From NCBI RefSeq assembly GCF_002234595.1, contig NZ_NMUL01000030.1:62001-126000 (forward strand): a DNA stretch of 64,000 nucleotides. Direction: 5' to 3'. This DNA comes from Amycolatopsis vastitatis. GTDB taxonomy: Bacteria > Actinomycetota > Actinomycetes > Mycobacteriales > Pseudonocardiaceae. Below, in pieces: positions 17,891-25,302 of this stretch (the stretch's first letter is position 1; every line of letters begins with the position of its first letter). The position numbers and the translations under genes were made by a program. The notes beneath the pieces were generated by a model that searched no databases, was not told the DNA's origin, and saw nothing but the letters and a program-made list of their open reading frames with translations.

Positions 17891-17927
17891 CGCTCGGGCC
17901 ACTCCGAACCCGGGCGCGCAAGCGTCG

Positions 17928-18584
17928 TCAGTCGGCACATCGGCGAGTTCTCGACGGTCCGGCCGGGGCGAGGCTGTCCGCCGGATGACACGACCACCGC
18001 AGCAGCACGACCAGCGTGCAGAGCTCCACGAGAACGGCGATGCGCTCGGTGGCGCCGACCAGCTGCGGGCTGACACCGAAGAACGTCACGAGGAACACCG
18101 TGACCGCGACGAAGCCCACCACACCGAGGATTCGGACGAGCGCCGCCGGCCGCCAGAACTCGGGATGCCGCCGGTAGTGCCGGCCGGCGATGAGGGCCAC
18201 CGTCGGCAGCGAGAGGAAGGCGATCACCGAAGCGAGGTTGTGCACCGTTCCCACCGGACTCGGACGGCCCGCGTCGATCGGACATGCGGCGGCGGTCGCG
18301 AGGCCGGCGGTCCAGAGCGCGAGCAGCGGCCGGGTGCAGGGCCCGCGGAGCGACCGGCCGCGCACGGTTCGGATGAGCGCCACCGCCGAACCGAATACCA
18401 GGAGCAGCAGGGCGCCGAGGAAGGACCACTTCCTCGGCTGGTGGATGTACTCGCTCAGCGTGTGGGCGTTGGCGAAGACCGGATCGGCCACGTACAGCAC
18501 GGACATCGCCCCGGCCGCGGCCAGAATGGCGGCCAGGCCCCACCAGTACGACCGATGTGGCGGCGGGCCGATGCGGAAAGCCAT
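17928..18584 (-). CDS. DUF998-family membrane protein
   Basis: A 218-residue protein with six hydrophobic helices. The pattern LSEYIHQPRKWSF after the first helix, AACPIDAG in a loop, and GTVHNLASVIAFLSLP match DUF998, in which a conserved His and Asp line the membrane face. Function of the family is unknown. The start ATG at 18584 lies only 10 bp after the stop of the upstream regulator gene on the same strand. Two palindromes in the end of that gene, 30-58 bp upstream, may control it. Confidence 0.8.
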   Translation of the reverse strand: MAFRIGPPPHRSYWWGLAAILAAAGAMSVLYVADPVFANAHTLSEYIHQPRKWSFLGALLLLVFGSAVALIRTVRGRSLRGPCTRPLLALWTAGLATAAACPIDAGRPSPVGTVHNLASVIAFLSLPTVALIAGRHYRRHPEFWRPAALVRILGVVGFVAVTVFLVTFFGVSPQLVGATERIAVLVELCTLVVLLRWSCHPADSLAPAGPSRTRRCAD

Positions 18585-18594
18585 GGCCCGGACG

Positions 18595-20949
18595 CTACAA
18601 GGCGTGCAGGCCGCGGATATCCGGGGGATTCCCGGATATCCGCCTGATGCCGGACCACGCCGAGCGACTCGTCACGCAGGCCCCGAGGCCCTCGACGGCC
18701 AGGCTCTCGCTCCTGCGGTCGCCGCTCTGGCGGCTGACAGCCAGGGCCTGCTCGAAGCACTGCCGGGCGCGTTCCCGCTCGCCGCCGGCCAGGTGCACCG
18801 CTCCCAAGCCGGCGCCGGAGAACGCCTCGCCCCACCGGTCTCCGGTCTGACGGCTGATCGACAGCGCCCGCTCGAAGTAGCGACGGGCCGGATCCGTGAG
18901 GCCGTCGTCGAGGCGGAGGAAGCCGAGTGCCGTGCTCGCGAGGGTCTCGCCCCAGCGGTCGTGGCATTCGGCGCTGAGCGACAGCGCCTCCGCCAGCAGC
19001 GGCAGCGCGTCCGTCCGCTCGGCCATCTGCCGCATCGAGTCCCCCTGGCCGGCGAGCCCGCGGCCGATCCCGGTCAGATCGCCCAGCTGCCGGTAGAGCA
19101 GCACGGAACGGCTGAACCGCTCCACGGCGCGTGGGTGATCGCCCGTCCGGTTGTGGATGAAACCCAGATGGGACAACGTCTTCGCCTCACCGCACGGGTC
19201 GTCGAGCTCACGGTCGATCGCCAGTGCCCGTTCGTGCTGCGCGATGGCCGTCTCGGTATCGCCGCTCAGCCACGTCGCGATACCGAGGTTTTTCAAGGTT
19301 TCCGCCTCGGCCATGCGGTCGCCGGTGTGTCGCGCGGCCACGAGCGCGAGCGAGTGGGTGTGCAGCCAGTCCTCGATGTGGCCGCGCAGGAGGAAGAAGT
19401 GCCACAGCGCCCGCGCGAGTTGCCAGCAGTGCCGGTGGTGTCCGGTCCGCTGCGCCAGTTCGACCGTGGCCACGAGAGTCGTCCGCTCGAGATCCAGCCA
19501 GTCGAGCGCCTCCTGCCGATCGCCGAGAGTCGGGGCGTACCTGGGCTCACGGGCCGGCGCCAGTCGTTCCGGGCGTCTGCTGGGCTCCAGCAGCGTCGCG
19601 GCGCGGTCGGCCGCGCGGAGCAGGTGGTCGAGCAGCCGCCGGATGGCGGCCTCCCGCTCCGGCTCTCGGGTAGCGGCCAGGGAGCGAGCATGGGCCCGGA
19701 CGAGATCGTGGTACCGGTAGCGGTCGGCGCCGATCTGGTGCAGCATGTGCGCGTCGACGAGCTCCTCCAACAGATGATCCGCCTGTTCCAGCCGCACGTC
19801 GGCCAGTTCCGCGGCGCCCGCTGCGTCGATTTCGGCGCCGGGGTGGAGGCCGACCAGCCGGAACATGCGTTGCTGCCGCGAGGTCAACTTGCCGTAGGAC
19901 AGGCCGAATGCCGCCTGGACACTGCGCCCGCCCGACTGCAGTTCCGACAGCCGCCGGTGCTCGGTGCGCAGGCCGCGGTTCAGCCGGTCGATGGTCCAGG
20001 CCGGGTGGTGCCGCAGTCGTGCGGCCGCGATCCGGATCGCCAGCGGAAGGTGGCCGCACAGCCGGACGGTCTCCGCCACCGCGAGGTGGTCGCGGAGGCC
20101 CGCGGCCGGACCGATGACCCGGTCGAACAGGTCGACGGCGTCGCCGGTCTCCAGCACGTCGAGGGTGAGCGTGCCGACGGCGTCCAGATCGGTCAGCCGG
20201 CTCCGGCTCGTGATCAGGGTGAGGCAGCTGGGCTCGCCGGGGAGCAGCGGCGTCACCTGCGCGGTGTCCGCGGCGTTGTCGAGCACGACCAGTGCGCGCC
20301 GTCCGGCCAAAGTGGACCGCCAGAGCGACACCCGCTGTTCCAACGGCGCGGGGATCGACTCGTCCGGCACCTCGGCTGCCCGCAGCAGCGCCGCCAACGC
20401 GTCCGCGATGCTCATCGGCGGCATGCCGGCCGTGTGGCCGCGCAAGTCGAGGAACAGCCGCCCGTCCGGGTAACGGTCGGCCAGCCGGTGCGCGGCGTGG
20501 ACGACGAGCGCGGTCTTGCCCACGCCCGCCATTCCGTCGATGGCCTTCACGTTCGCCGGGCCGTCCGACTCGAGGCCGTCGAACAGCCAGCACAGTTCCC
20601 CCTGCCGGGCGACGAAGTCGCTCACGTCCCGCGGAAGGTCGTTGCGCCAAGGGTTGACCGGGACGTGTTCCCTGCCGCCGTCAGTGGCCGCCGGGGTTTG
20701 CCGTACCGCGTCGGCCAGGTGCCAGGCGCGGACCAGTGTCCTCATCTCGGCCTCGCTCGCGCCGCACACCCGGGCCAGCCGCGTCACGATCCGTACGTCC
20801 GGCGGCAGCTTCCGGCCGGTGCAGTACCGGTGGAGCGTCGACTGACTGAGGTCGAGCCGCCCGGCCAGCGCGTGGTAACTGCGTCCCGACCGCGCTTTCA
20901 GCGCTTCGAGCAGTGTGGCGAAATCACGGCCTGAATCATGCTCCGACAT
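18595..20949 (-). CDS. HTH/NB-ARC/TPR transcriptional regulator
   Basis: A 784-residue STAND-type regulator. Residues 1-75 are an Xre/HTH_31 DNA-binding domain (RSYHALAGRLDLSQSTLHRYCTGRKLP). An NB-ARC ATPase follows with the P-loop GMAGVGKTALVVHAAH (about residue 136), Walker B ALVVLDNA and GLPLA-like LPLAIRIA. The C-terminal third has TPR repeats (ALSLSAECHDRWGETLAS and similar, each about 40 residues). The ATG at 20949 has a GGGGGG ribosome site. It diverges from the lasso-peptide operon across 251 bp and is the prime candidate for its pathway regulator. Such proteins switch on nucleotide and ligand binding. Confidence 0.9.
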   Translation of the reverse strand: MSEHDSGRDFATLLEALKARSGRSYHALAGRLDLSQSTLHRYCTGRKLPPDVRIVTRLARVCGASEAEMRTLVRAWHLADAVRQTPAATDGGREHVPVNPWRNDLPRDVSDFVARQGELCWLFDGLESDGPANVKAIDGMAGVGKTALVVHAAHRLADRYPDGRLFLDLRGHTAGMPPMSIADALAALLRAAEVPDESIPAPLEQRVSLWRSTLAGRRALVVLDNAADTAQVTPLLPGEPSCLTLITSRSRLTDLDAVGTLTLDVLETGDAVDLFDRVIGPAAGLRDHLAVAETVRLCGHLPLAIRIAAARLRHHPAWTIDRLNRGLRTEHRRLSELQSGGRSVQAAFGLSYGKLTSRQQRMFRLVGLHPGAEIDAAGAAELADVRLEQADHLLEELVDAHMLHQIGADRYRYHDLVRAHARSLAATREPEREAAIRRLLDHLLRAADRAATLLEPSRRPERLAPAREPRYAPTLGDRQEALDWLDLERTTLVATVELAQRTGHHRHCWQLARALWHFFLLRGHIEDWLHTHSLALVAARHTGDRMAEAETLKNLGIATWLSGDTETAIAQHERALAIDRELDDPCGEAKTLSHLGFIHNRTGDHPRAVERFSRSVLLYRQLGDLTGIGRGLAGQGDSMRQMAERTDALPLLAEALSLSAECHDRWGETLASTALGFLRLDDGLTDPARRYFERALSISRQTGDRWGEAFSGAGLGAVHLAGGERERARQCFEQALAVSRQSGDRRSESLAVEGLGACVTSRSAWSGIRRISGNPPDIRGLHAL
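18614..18642. promoter_or_regulatory. Pair of CGGATATCCG palindromes upstream of DUF998 gene
   Basis: The 10-bp palindrome CGGATATCCG occurs at 18614-18623 and 18633-18642, and the whole also forms a 12-bp hairpin with a 5-nt loop. It lies within the last codons of the regulator gene and 30-58 bp upstream of the DUF998 start. Centre spacing is 19 bp, close to two helical turns. It may be an operator or a hairpin separating the two genes. Confidence 0.55.
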
Positions 20950-20960
20950 CCATCCCCCCA

Positions 20961-20973
20961 CGGAATGTTTCCG
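20961..20973. promoter_or_regulatory. Small dyad ahead of the lasso-cluster regulator
   Basis: CGGAATGTTTCCG (arms CGGAA/TTCCG, 3-nt spacer) lies just upstream of the regulator start; the related TGTTTCCG recurs at about 21013. It could be a binding site for the HTH/NB-ARC protein in the shared 251-bp divergent region, which holds no other clear signal. Weak evidence only. Confidence 0.3.
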
Positions 20974-21200
20974 TCCCGATGTCCAGAATGCCACGACCTG
21001 CTCCCGTGGGGGTGTTTCCGGCCGGTTCGCCGCCGCTGTCCCGCGTTCCACCGCCGTGGGACGCCGCGCCGATCCAGCGAGGTCAGCGCGGCCCTCCGTA
21101 TTCGGCCGTCCCACGCCCATGGCGGCATCGCCGCAGTTCACGGCAGCCTTCGGCGGGGCCGGAGAACGGCCGGCACGGCAGGGAAAGGACTCGGAACGAT

Positions 21201-21740
21201 ATGGAAAGTCTCGAACCGCTGCCCGGTGTGGGCGTGCTGGCGGCGCGCATCGTCCTGGCGACGTTGTTCGCGCTCGGCGGACTGAGCAAGCTGTCCGGGC
21301 CGCACGGCATCGCCGTCGCCGCCGTCCGCTACCGGGTGCTCAAGAAGCCCCATCGAGCGTTCGGCTATGCGCTGGGCGTGGCGGAGCTGGCCACCACGGT
21401 CCTGCTGTTGCTGCCGGCGCCGTTCGCCACGGCCGGATGCGTCGTGGCGGGACTGCTGTCGGTGAGCTTCGTCCTCGTCTCCGTCCCGGCGCTGCGGCGG
21501 GGTGACCGCTTCGCCTGCGGCTGCCTGTTCGGGCAGTCGCAGCTCTCGTGGGCGACACCGTTCCGGGCCGTGGGGATGGTGACGGCTGCGACCATCGGCC
21601 TGCTCGCCACACCCGTCGCGCCGGGCGTCGAGCCGGTCATGGGTGCGGTCGGGCTCGCCACGATCGTGCTCGGACTTCCGTTCGCGACCAACATCTTCCA
21701 GCGCATGCAGGCATTCAGCCGGAAGGAGGGCCACGCGTGA
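21201..21740 (+). CDS. MauE-like membrane redox protein in lasso cluster
   Basis: A 179-residue protein with four to five hydrophobic helices. The motif RRGDRFACGCLFG in the loop after helix 3 is the Cys-x-Cys-phenylalanine signature of MauE/DoxX-like proteins, which act with MauD in disulfide formation during methylamine dehydrogenase maturation. The ATG 21201 follows GGAAAGGAC. It is the first gene of the lasso operon and overlaps the next gene by 4 nt. Given the cysteine-rich cores encoded just downstream, a role in handling peptide disulfides or their redox state is a reasonable inference. Confidence 0.8.
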   Translation: MESLEPLPGVGVLAARIVLATLFALGGLSKLSGPHGIAVAAVRYRVLKKPHRAFGYALGVAELATTVLLLLPAPFATAGCVVAGLLSVSFVLVSVPALRRGDRFACGCLFGQSQLSWATPFRAVGMVTAATIGLLATPVAPGVEPVMGAVGLATIVLGLPFATNIFQRMQAFSRKEGHA

Positions 21741-22270
21741 ACACCTTGCTGCTCTGCGGGATCGGGGTGTGGCTGTTGCTGCTGACCTTCCTCGTGTCCC
21801 GGCTGCTCGTCATGCTTGTCGACTTCCGGAAGTTGATCCCGGTCGAGCACGACGGCAAGCCGCTTCGCCGGATCAACGGCCCGCTCCCGGCGGAGGCCGC
21901 GGCGGTGTTCGGCCGGATCGGCGCCGGTCCCGAGCTGAGCGCGGCCGCGTTCGCCGAGGGAGACGCGTCCTCGCTGCGGCAGGCCCGGCTGATCGAGCCG
22001 GCCGACGTCACGCCCGGCCGGACGGTGTTCCTGGTGACTGGCGGTGACGACGGCGACCCCGTTCACCAGGCGCTCGCCGGCACCGGCGCCCGGGTGCTCC
22101 GCGATCCCGAGGCCGACGCGATCCTGCGCGCCCTGGACGTGGACGCCCCGCTGGCCTTCGAGATTTCCGGTGGCGAGGTGGTCGCGCAGTTCCACCTCGG
22201 CCGGGATGGCAGCTTCGGCCGGTTCTCCACTCTGATCCGGCAGCATCGCGGCCGCATCGGAGCGCGCTGA
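21737..22270 (+). CDS. MauD-like membrane-anchored thioredoxin-fold protein lacking CxxC
   Basis: A 177-residue protein with one N-terminal membrane helix (residues 2-28). A soluble domain follows whose strand-helix pattern resembles a thioredoxin fold: GRTVFLVTG, then RVLRDPEADAILRALDV, then PLAFEISGGEVVAQF. The CxxC expected after the first strand is replaced by GGDD and no cysteine is present in the soluble part. The GTG start overlaps the MauE gene by 4 nt after a strong GGAAGGAGGG site. MauE-MauD pairing is established in methylamine utilisation; here the partner has lost the thiol centre, so it may be a binding or scaffold subunit. Assignment to the MauD group is tentative. Confidence 0.6.
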   Translation: MNTLLLCGIGVWLLLLTFLVSRLLVMLVDFRKLIPVEHDGKPLRRINGPLPAEAAAVFGRIGAGPELSAAAFAEGDASSLRQARLIEPADVTPGRTVFLVTGGDDGDPVHQALAGTGARVLRDPEADAILRALDVDAPLAFEISGGEVVAQFHLGRDGSFGRFSTLIRQHRGRIGAR

Positions 22271-22316
22271 TCGTCCCTGTCCGCCAACGGAATCGAGGAA
22301 AGGAGGTGAGCAAGCC

Positions 22317-22430
22317 ATGCGGAGCTACGAGCGTCCGACGATCACGCTGATCGGTGGATTCCACGTGCACACGAACTCGAACTGCGGCCGTACCTGGGAA
22401 TGGGTCTTCTGTGGGGAATCGAGGTGCTGA
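22317..22430 (+). CDS. Lasso peptide precursor A1
   Basis: A 37-residue precursor too short for usual gene calling. The 20-residue leader holds YERP at 4-7 and then PTITLIGGFHVHT, which matches the actinobacterial lasso leader pattern YxxPxLxxxGxFxxxT with Ile for Leu. Thr19 sits at -2, so the core is SNCGRTWEWVFCGESRC (17 residues). Ser1 would be joined to Glu8, leaving a 9-residue tail. Cysteines are at core 3, 12 and 17, Trp at 7 and 9. A near-perfect AGGAGGTGA lies 7 nt before ATG. It is the first of three tandem paralogues. Confidence 0.93.
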   Translation: MRSYERPTITLIGGFHVHTNSNCGRTWEWVFCGESRC

Positions 22431-22452
22431 CCACAGCGGAGGTTGATCACAG

Positions 22453-22563
22453 ATGCGTGTCTACGAACGTCCGACGGCGACCCTGATCGGGGGATTCCAC
22501 GCCACCACCAACGGCCCCTGCGGCAACCAGTGGGAGTGGATCGCCTGCGGCACGGAGTGCTGA
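22453..22563 (+). CDS. Lasso peptide precursor A2
   Basis: A 36-residue precursor with the same 20-residue leader layout (YERP, then PTATLIGGFHATT, Thr at -2). The predicted core is GPCGNQWEWIACGTEC, 16 residues, with Gly1-Glu8 as the macrolactam ring and an 8-residue tail. Cysteines are at core 3, 12 and 16, and Trp7, Trp9 and C12-G13 are kept from A1. GGAGG lies upstream. It follows A1 by 22 bp and shares the TGCTGACCACA junction sequence, showing origin by tandem duplication. Confidence 0.93.
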   Translation: MRVYERPTATLIGGFHATTNGPCGNQWEWIACGTEC

Positions 22564-22587
22564 CCACAACAGGAAGGAGAACATCCG

Positions 22588-22695
22588 ATGCGAACCTACG
22601 AACGTCCGATGGCCACCCTCGTCGGGGGGTTCCACGGCCTGACCCACGGTGGTCAGGGCTGCAACTGGGAGTGGATCGGCTGCGGCTGGTGCTGA
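22588..22695 (+). CDS. Lasso peptide precursor A3
   Basis: A 35-residue precursor with leader YERP then PMATLVGGFHGLT, Thr at -2. The predicted core is GGQGCNWEWIGCGWC, 15 residues, ring Gly1-Glu8, tail of 7. The ring cysteine has moved from position 3 to 5; the tail cysteines are at 12 and 15, and Trp7, Trp9 and C12-G13 are retained. GGAAGGAG precedes the start. A hairpin follows the stop, so precursor messages may be made in excess of the enzymes. Confidence 0.92.
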   Translation: MRTYERPMATLVGGFHGLTHGGQGCNWEWIGCGWC

Positions 22696-22701
22696 TCCCT
22701 C

Positions 22702-22721
22702 CGGCCGGTGCTCACCGGCCG
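22702..22721 (+). terminator. Hairpin between precursor genes and lasso cyclase
   Basis: CGGCCGGTG and CACCGGCCG form a perfect 9-bp stem with a 2-nt loop. A second, bulged GC-rich stem follows at about 22739-22779 (GGTGGGC pairing with GCCCACC). There is no T-run. Position suggests attenuation or mRNA stabilisation that raises precursor output over enzyme output. Confidence 0.6.
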
Positions 22722-22803
22722 AGCTGAACGTCCGAATCCGGTGGGCGGCCGGGTCACCCGGCCCGGCTGCCCACCGCTTCCACCGTCGGAAAGGAATCCC
22801 ACG

Positions 22804-24639
22804 TTGTTTTCGCCACCGGCTGCCTGGTTCGTGGTTCTTCCGGACATCGAGGACAGCATCGCCGTTGCCCGCCTGGTGCGGGAAACACTGGGGCCGGCCA
22901 CCGAGGTCGCTCACCCGTCGGGGCGGCCGTGGCTGGTCGGCACCTGGTTGCCCGGCCTGCTGGTGTCAGGTCGCCGCCGGGACGCGGTGGTCGCGGTCTG
23001 TGGCGAGCACGCGGCCACCGAGGCGAGCTTGGCCGAACACGCAGGAAGGATGCGCGCGATCGGCGATGCCGACGCCATCCGGGTCGCCGGCAGCGCGTTC
23101 GTTCTGGCATCCGTCCGCGGTGCGGTGCACACACGCGGCACGGCGTCCGGCGTGCGCCGGATGTACCGCGCCACCGTGAACGGCGTTTCCGTGGTCAGCG
23201 ACCGCGCGATCGTGCTCGCCGCGCTCACCCGATCGAGCCTGATCCCGGCCCGGATCGCCACCCGGCTGCTGTTTCCCGTGGCGCCATGGCCGCTGGGCTG
23301 GTCGGCTCCCTGGGACGGGGTGGCCGCGGTCCGACCCGCGTACTGCGTCGAACTGGATCCTCACGGCCGTGCCACGGAGCGGCGCTGGTGGCGGCTGCCG
23401 GCGGCCGAGCGCCCCCGTGCCGAGAGCGTGGCCGCGCTGCGCTCGGCCCTCGTGGAGGCCGTGGCGGTGCGGGCCCCGGCCGGCAGCAGGGTGGTGTCGC
23501 ACCTGAGCGGCCTCGACTCGTCGTCGCTGTGCTCCCTCGCGGTGCGCAACGGCGCCGACGTCATGGCGATCACCTCGGCGCAGCCGGACCCGATGGACGA
23601 CGACGTGCTGTGGGCCGGCCGCACGGTCGCGGCGCTGACCGAGGACGGGCACAGCCTGCGGCACGAGGTCATCACCGCGGACGAGTGCCCGTTGGTCTAC
23701 CACGGCATTCTGACCGCGCCGGAGCCGTTCGACGATCCGTTCCTCGCCCTGCACAACCGGAGCCGGATGCGGCACATCATCGACCGGGGCGAGGCCCACT
23801 CACCGGCCGTGCACCTCACCGGGCTCGGCGGCGACGAGATGTGCACGGCCATGCCGAGCCTGCTGCGTTCCGTGGTGAGAAGGTCGCCCGCCCGCGGCGC
23901 TCGGCTGCTGCGCGCGGCGGCAACCCGGAATCGCTGGCCGTTGCGGCAGGTCGTCCGCGAGCTGCGATCGGGGTCGACCTACGGCTCGTGGTTGCGCGAG
24001 ATCGCCGACGGGCTCGACCGCAACGGGGCCGGGATCCACGCTCCGCTGGTCGGCTGGGACATGCACCCGACGCTGCCGACGTGGGCCACCCGCGAGGCGC
24101 TGGACATGGCCGTCGACGAAATCCGCCGGGCAGCCGACGCGGAGCCGGCGCTCGCGGCGGAGGGCGGCGTGCACCACAACCTCACGCAGGTCCACATGGG
24201 CAGCCAGGCGACGAGGGGCTTCCAGCAGCTCGCCGCCGAGCAGGGCGTCATCCTGGCCGCGCCGTTCTTCGACGACCGGGTGATGGAGGCGGCCTTGTCG
24301 GCGCGGGCCGTCGACCGGTACGACCCGGCCCGGTACAAGCCACTGCTGGTCGACGCCATGCGGGGTGTCGTGCCGGAGGTGACGCTGCGCCGCACCACGA
24401 AAGCGGAAACGGCGGCGAGCGCGGTGCTGGGGAGCAGGGAACACCGGGATCAGATCGTCGGGCTGGCGGAGGACAGCGTGCTCGGCCGGCTGGGGCTGAT
24501 CGATCCCGTGCGGTTCCTGGCGGCCTGCCAGGGGCCCATCGACGTCGTGGTCGAGCACCGCCGGGTCGAGCCGACGCTGTGCTGCGAGGCCTGGCTACGC
24601 ACCAGCAAGGAGGTCATCGATGTACCACTTGGCGCCTGA
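22804..24639 (+). CDS. Lasso peptide cyclase (asparagine synthetase-like)
   Basis: A 611-residue lasso macrolactam synthetase (C protein). The C-terminal synthetase half has the ATP pyrophosphatase loop SGLDSS at residues 235-240 and HLTGLGGDE near 337-345, both family hallmarks. The N-terminal half resembles a glutaminase-like domain but lacks the N-terminal Cys nucleophile, as in all lasso cyclases. It would adenylate core Glu8 and close the ring onto residue 1. TTG 22804 follows GGAAAGGA at 8 nt; a longer frame would run through the hairpins. It overlaps the RRE gene by 20 nt. Confidence 0.95.
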   Translation: MFSPPAAWFVVLPDIEDSIAVARLVRETLGPATEVAHPSGRPWLVGTWLPGLLVSGRRRDAVVAVCGEHAATEASLAEHAGRMRAIGDADAIRVAGSAFVLASVRGAVHTRGTASGVRRMYRATVNGVSVVSDRAIVLAALTRSSLIPARIATRLLFPVAPWPLGWSAPWDGVAAVRPAYCVELDPHGRATERRWWRLPAAERPRAESVAALRSALVEAVAVRAPAGSRVVSHLSGLDSSSLCSLAVRNGADVMAITSAQPDPMDDDVLWAGRTVAALTEDGHSLRHEVITADECPLVYHGILTAPEPFDDPFLALHNRSRMRHIIDRGEAHSPAVHLTGLGGDEMCTAMPSLLRSVVRRSPARGARLLRAAATRNRWPLRQVVRELRSGSTYGSWLREIADGLDRNGAGIHAPLVGWDMHPTLPTWATREALDMAVDEIRRAADAEPALAAEGGVHHNLTQVHMGSQATRGFQQLAAEQGVILAAPFFDDRVMEAALSARAVDRYDPARYKPLLVDAMRGVVPEVTLRRTTKAETAASAVLGSREHRDQIVGLAEDSVLGRLGLIDPVRFLAACQGPIDVVVEHRRVEPTLCCEAWLRTSKEVIDVPLGA

Positions 24640-24886
24640 CATCTCAATGGCGGAGACGGAGTACGGCATCGCCCTGCTGAACCAGGCCAGTGGCCAGTAC
24701 TGGAACCTGAATCCCACCGGCGCGATCGTGCTGCGGGCGGCGCTGGAGTCCGAGGACCTGGGCCCGGCGGCGGACCGGCTGGCGAGCGAATTCACGGTGA
24801 GCCGGGAGGACGCCGAGCGGGACATCCACGACATGATCGTCCGGCTGCTGGACGGACGCATCCTGGTCGCGGGGGAGCCGGCATGA
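24620..24886 (+). CDS. Lasso RRE protein (PqqD-like, B1)
   Basis: An 88-residue stand-alone RiPP recognition element. The PqqD winged-helix pattern is clear: an N-terminal beta hairpin (GIALLNQASGQYWNLNPTGAIVL) and helices ending DMIVRLLDGRILV. It binds the precursor leader, mainly through the YxxP motif, and presents it to the B2 peptidase. As usual in actinobacteria, B1 and B2 are separate genes. It overlaps both neighbours (20 nt and 4 nt), so the three core enzymes are made together. Confidence 0.95.
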   Translation: MYHLAPDISMAETEYGIALLNQASGQYWNLNPTGAIVLRAALESEDLGPAADRLASEFTVSREDAERDIHDMIVRLLDGRILVAGEPA

Positions 24887-25302
24887 GCTACGACCCGACG
24901 ATGGCGATGACGCCGGCGGCCTTCCGCCGCCGCGATCGGCTCGCCGCCCGCGCCGCGGTGGCCGCGGCGATGATCCTGGCCCGGCGGTCGCCGAAACGGA
25001 TCGCCGCCGTGCTGGCGAAGCTCAGCGAGGGGGCCCGGCCCGCGACGTACACGGAGGCGAGCCACGCGCGAGCGGTGGTCACCAACACGAGCCTGACCTG
25101 TGCCGCGCCGAAGGGCTGCCTGCCGCGGTCGATCGCCACGGCACTGCTGTGCCGGACCCACGGCAGCTGGCCCACCTGGTGCGTCGGGGTTCGGGTGCTG
25201 CCGCCCTTCGGCGCGCACGCGTGGGTGGTCGCCGAGGGCCGCGAGGTCGACGAGCCGAGCCCGCCCGGGTATCACCGGCCGCTGCTGCAGGTCCCGGCAT
25301 GA
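24883..25302 (+). CDS. Lasso leader peptidase (transglutaminase-like, B2)
   Basis: A 139-residue cysteine protease of the lasso B2 family. The catalytic triad is visible: Cys79 in KGCLPRSIATALLCR, His112 in GAHAWVVAEG and Asp123 in EVDEP. It should cut after leader residue 20, two residues past the conserved Thr, freeing the N-terminus for ring closure. The length is normal. Starts and ends overlap the RRE and P450 genes by 4 nt each. Confidence 0.95.
   Translation: MSYDPTMAMTPAAFRRRDRLAARAAVAAAMILARRSPKRIAAVLAKLSEGARPATYTEASHARAVVTNTSLTCAAPKGCLPRSIATALLCRTHGSWPTWCVGVRVLPPFGAHAWVVAEGREVDEPSPPGYHRPLLQVPA

Larger units (their letters stand above)
22317..22695 (+). repeat. Three tandem copies of a precursor unit
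   Basis: Three units of roughly 110-135 bp, each beginning near ATGCG...TACGARCGTCCGA and ending in a TGCTGA stop, align closely over the leader and diverge in the core. The first two stops are followed by the same CCACA. This is a small expanding precursor family. Confidence 0.85.

Noticed and set aside
18190-20934. A 914-codon plus-strand frame
   Set aside because: It is the mirror of the minus-strand HTH/NB-ARC/TPR gene, Arg/Gly/Pro-rich with no motif, and has no ribosome site; the minus strand has clear domains.
22317-22695. Reading the precursors as lanthipeptides or other Cys RiPPs
   Set aside because: No LanM/LanB/radical SAM enzyme is present, while the leader fits YxxPxLxxxGxFxxxT and the B1/B2/C lasso enzymes are complete.
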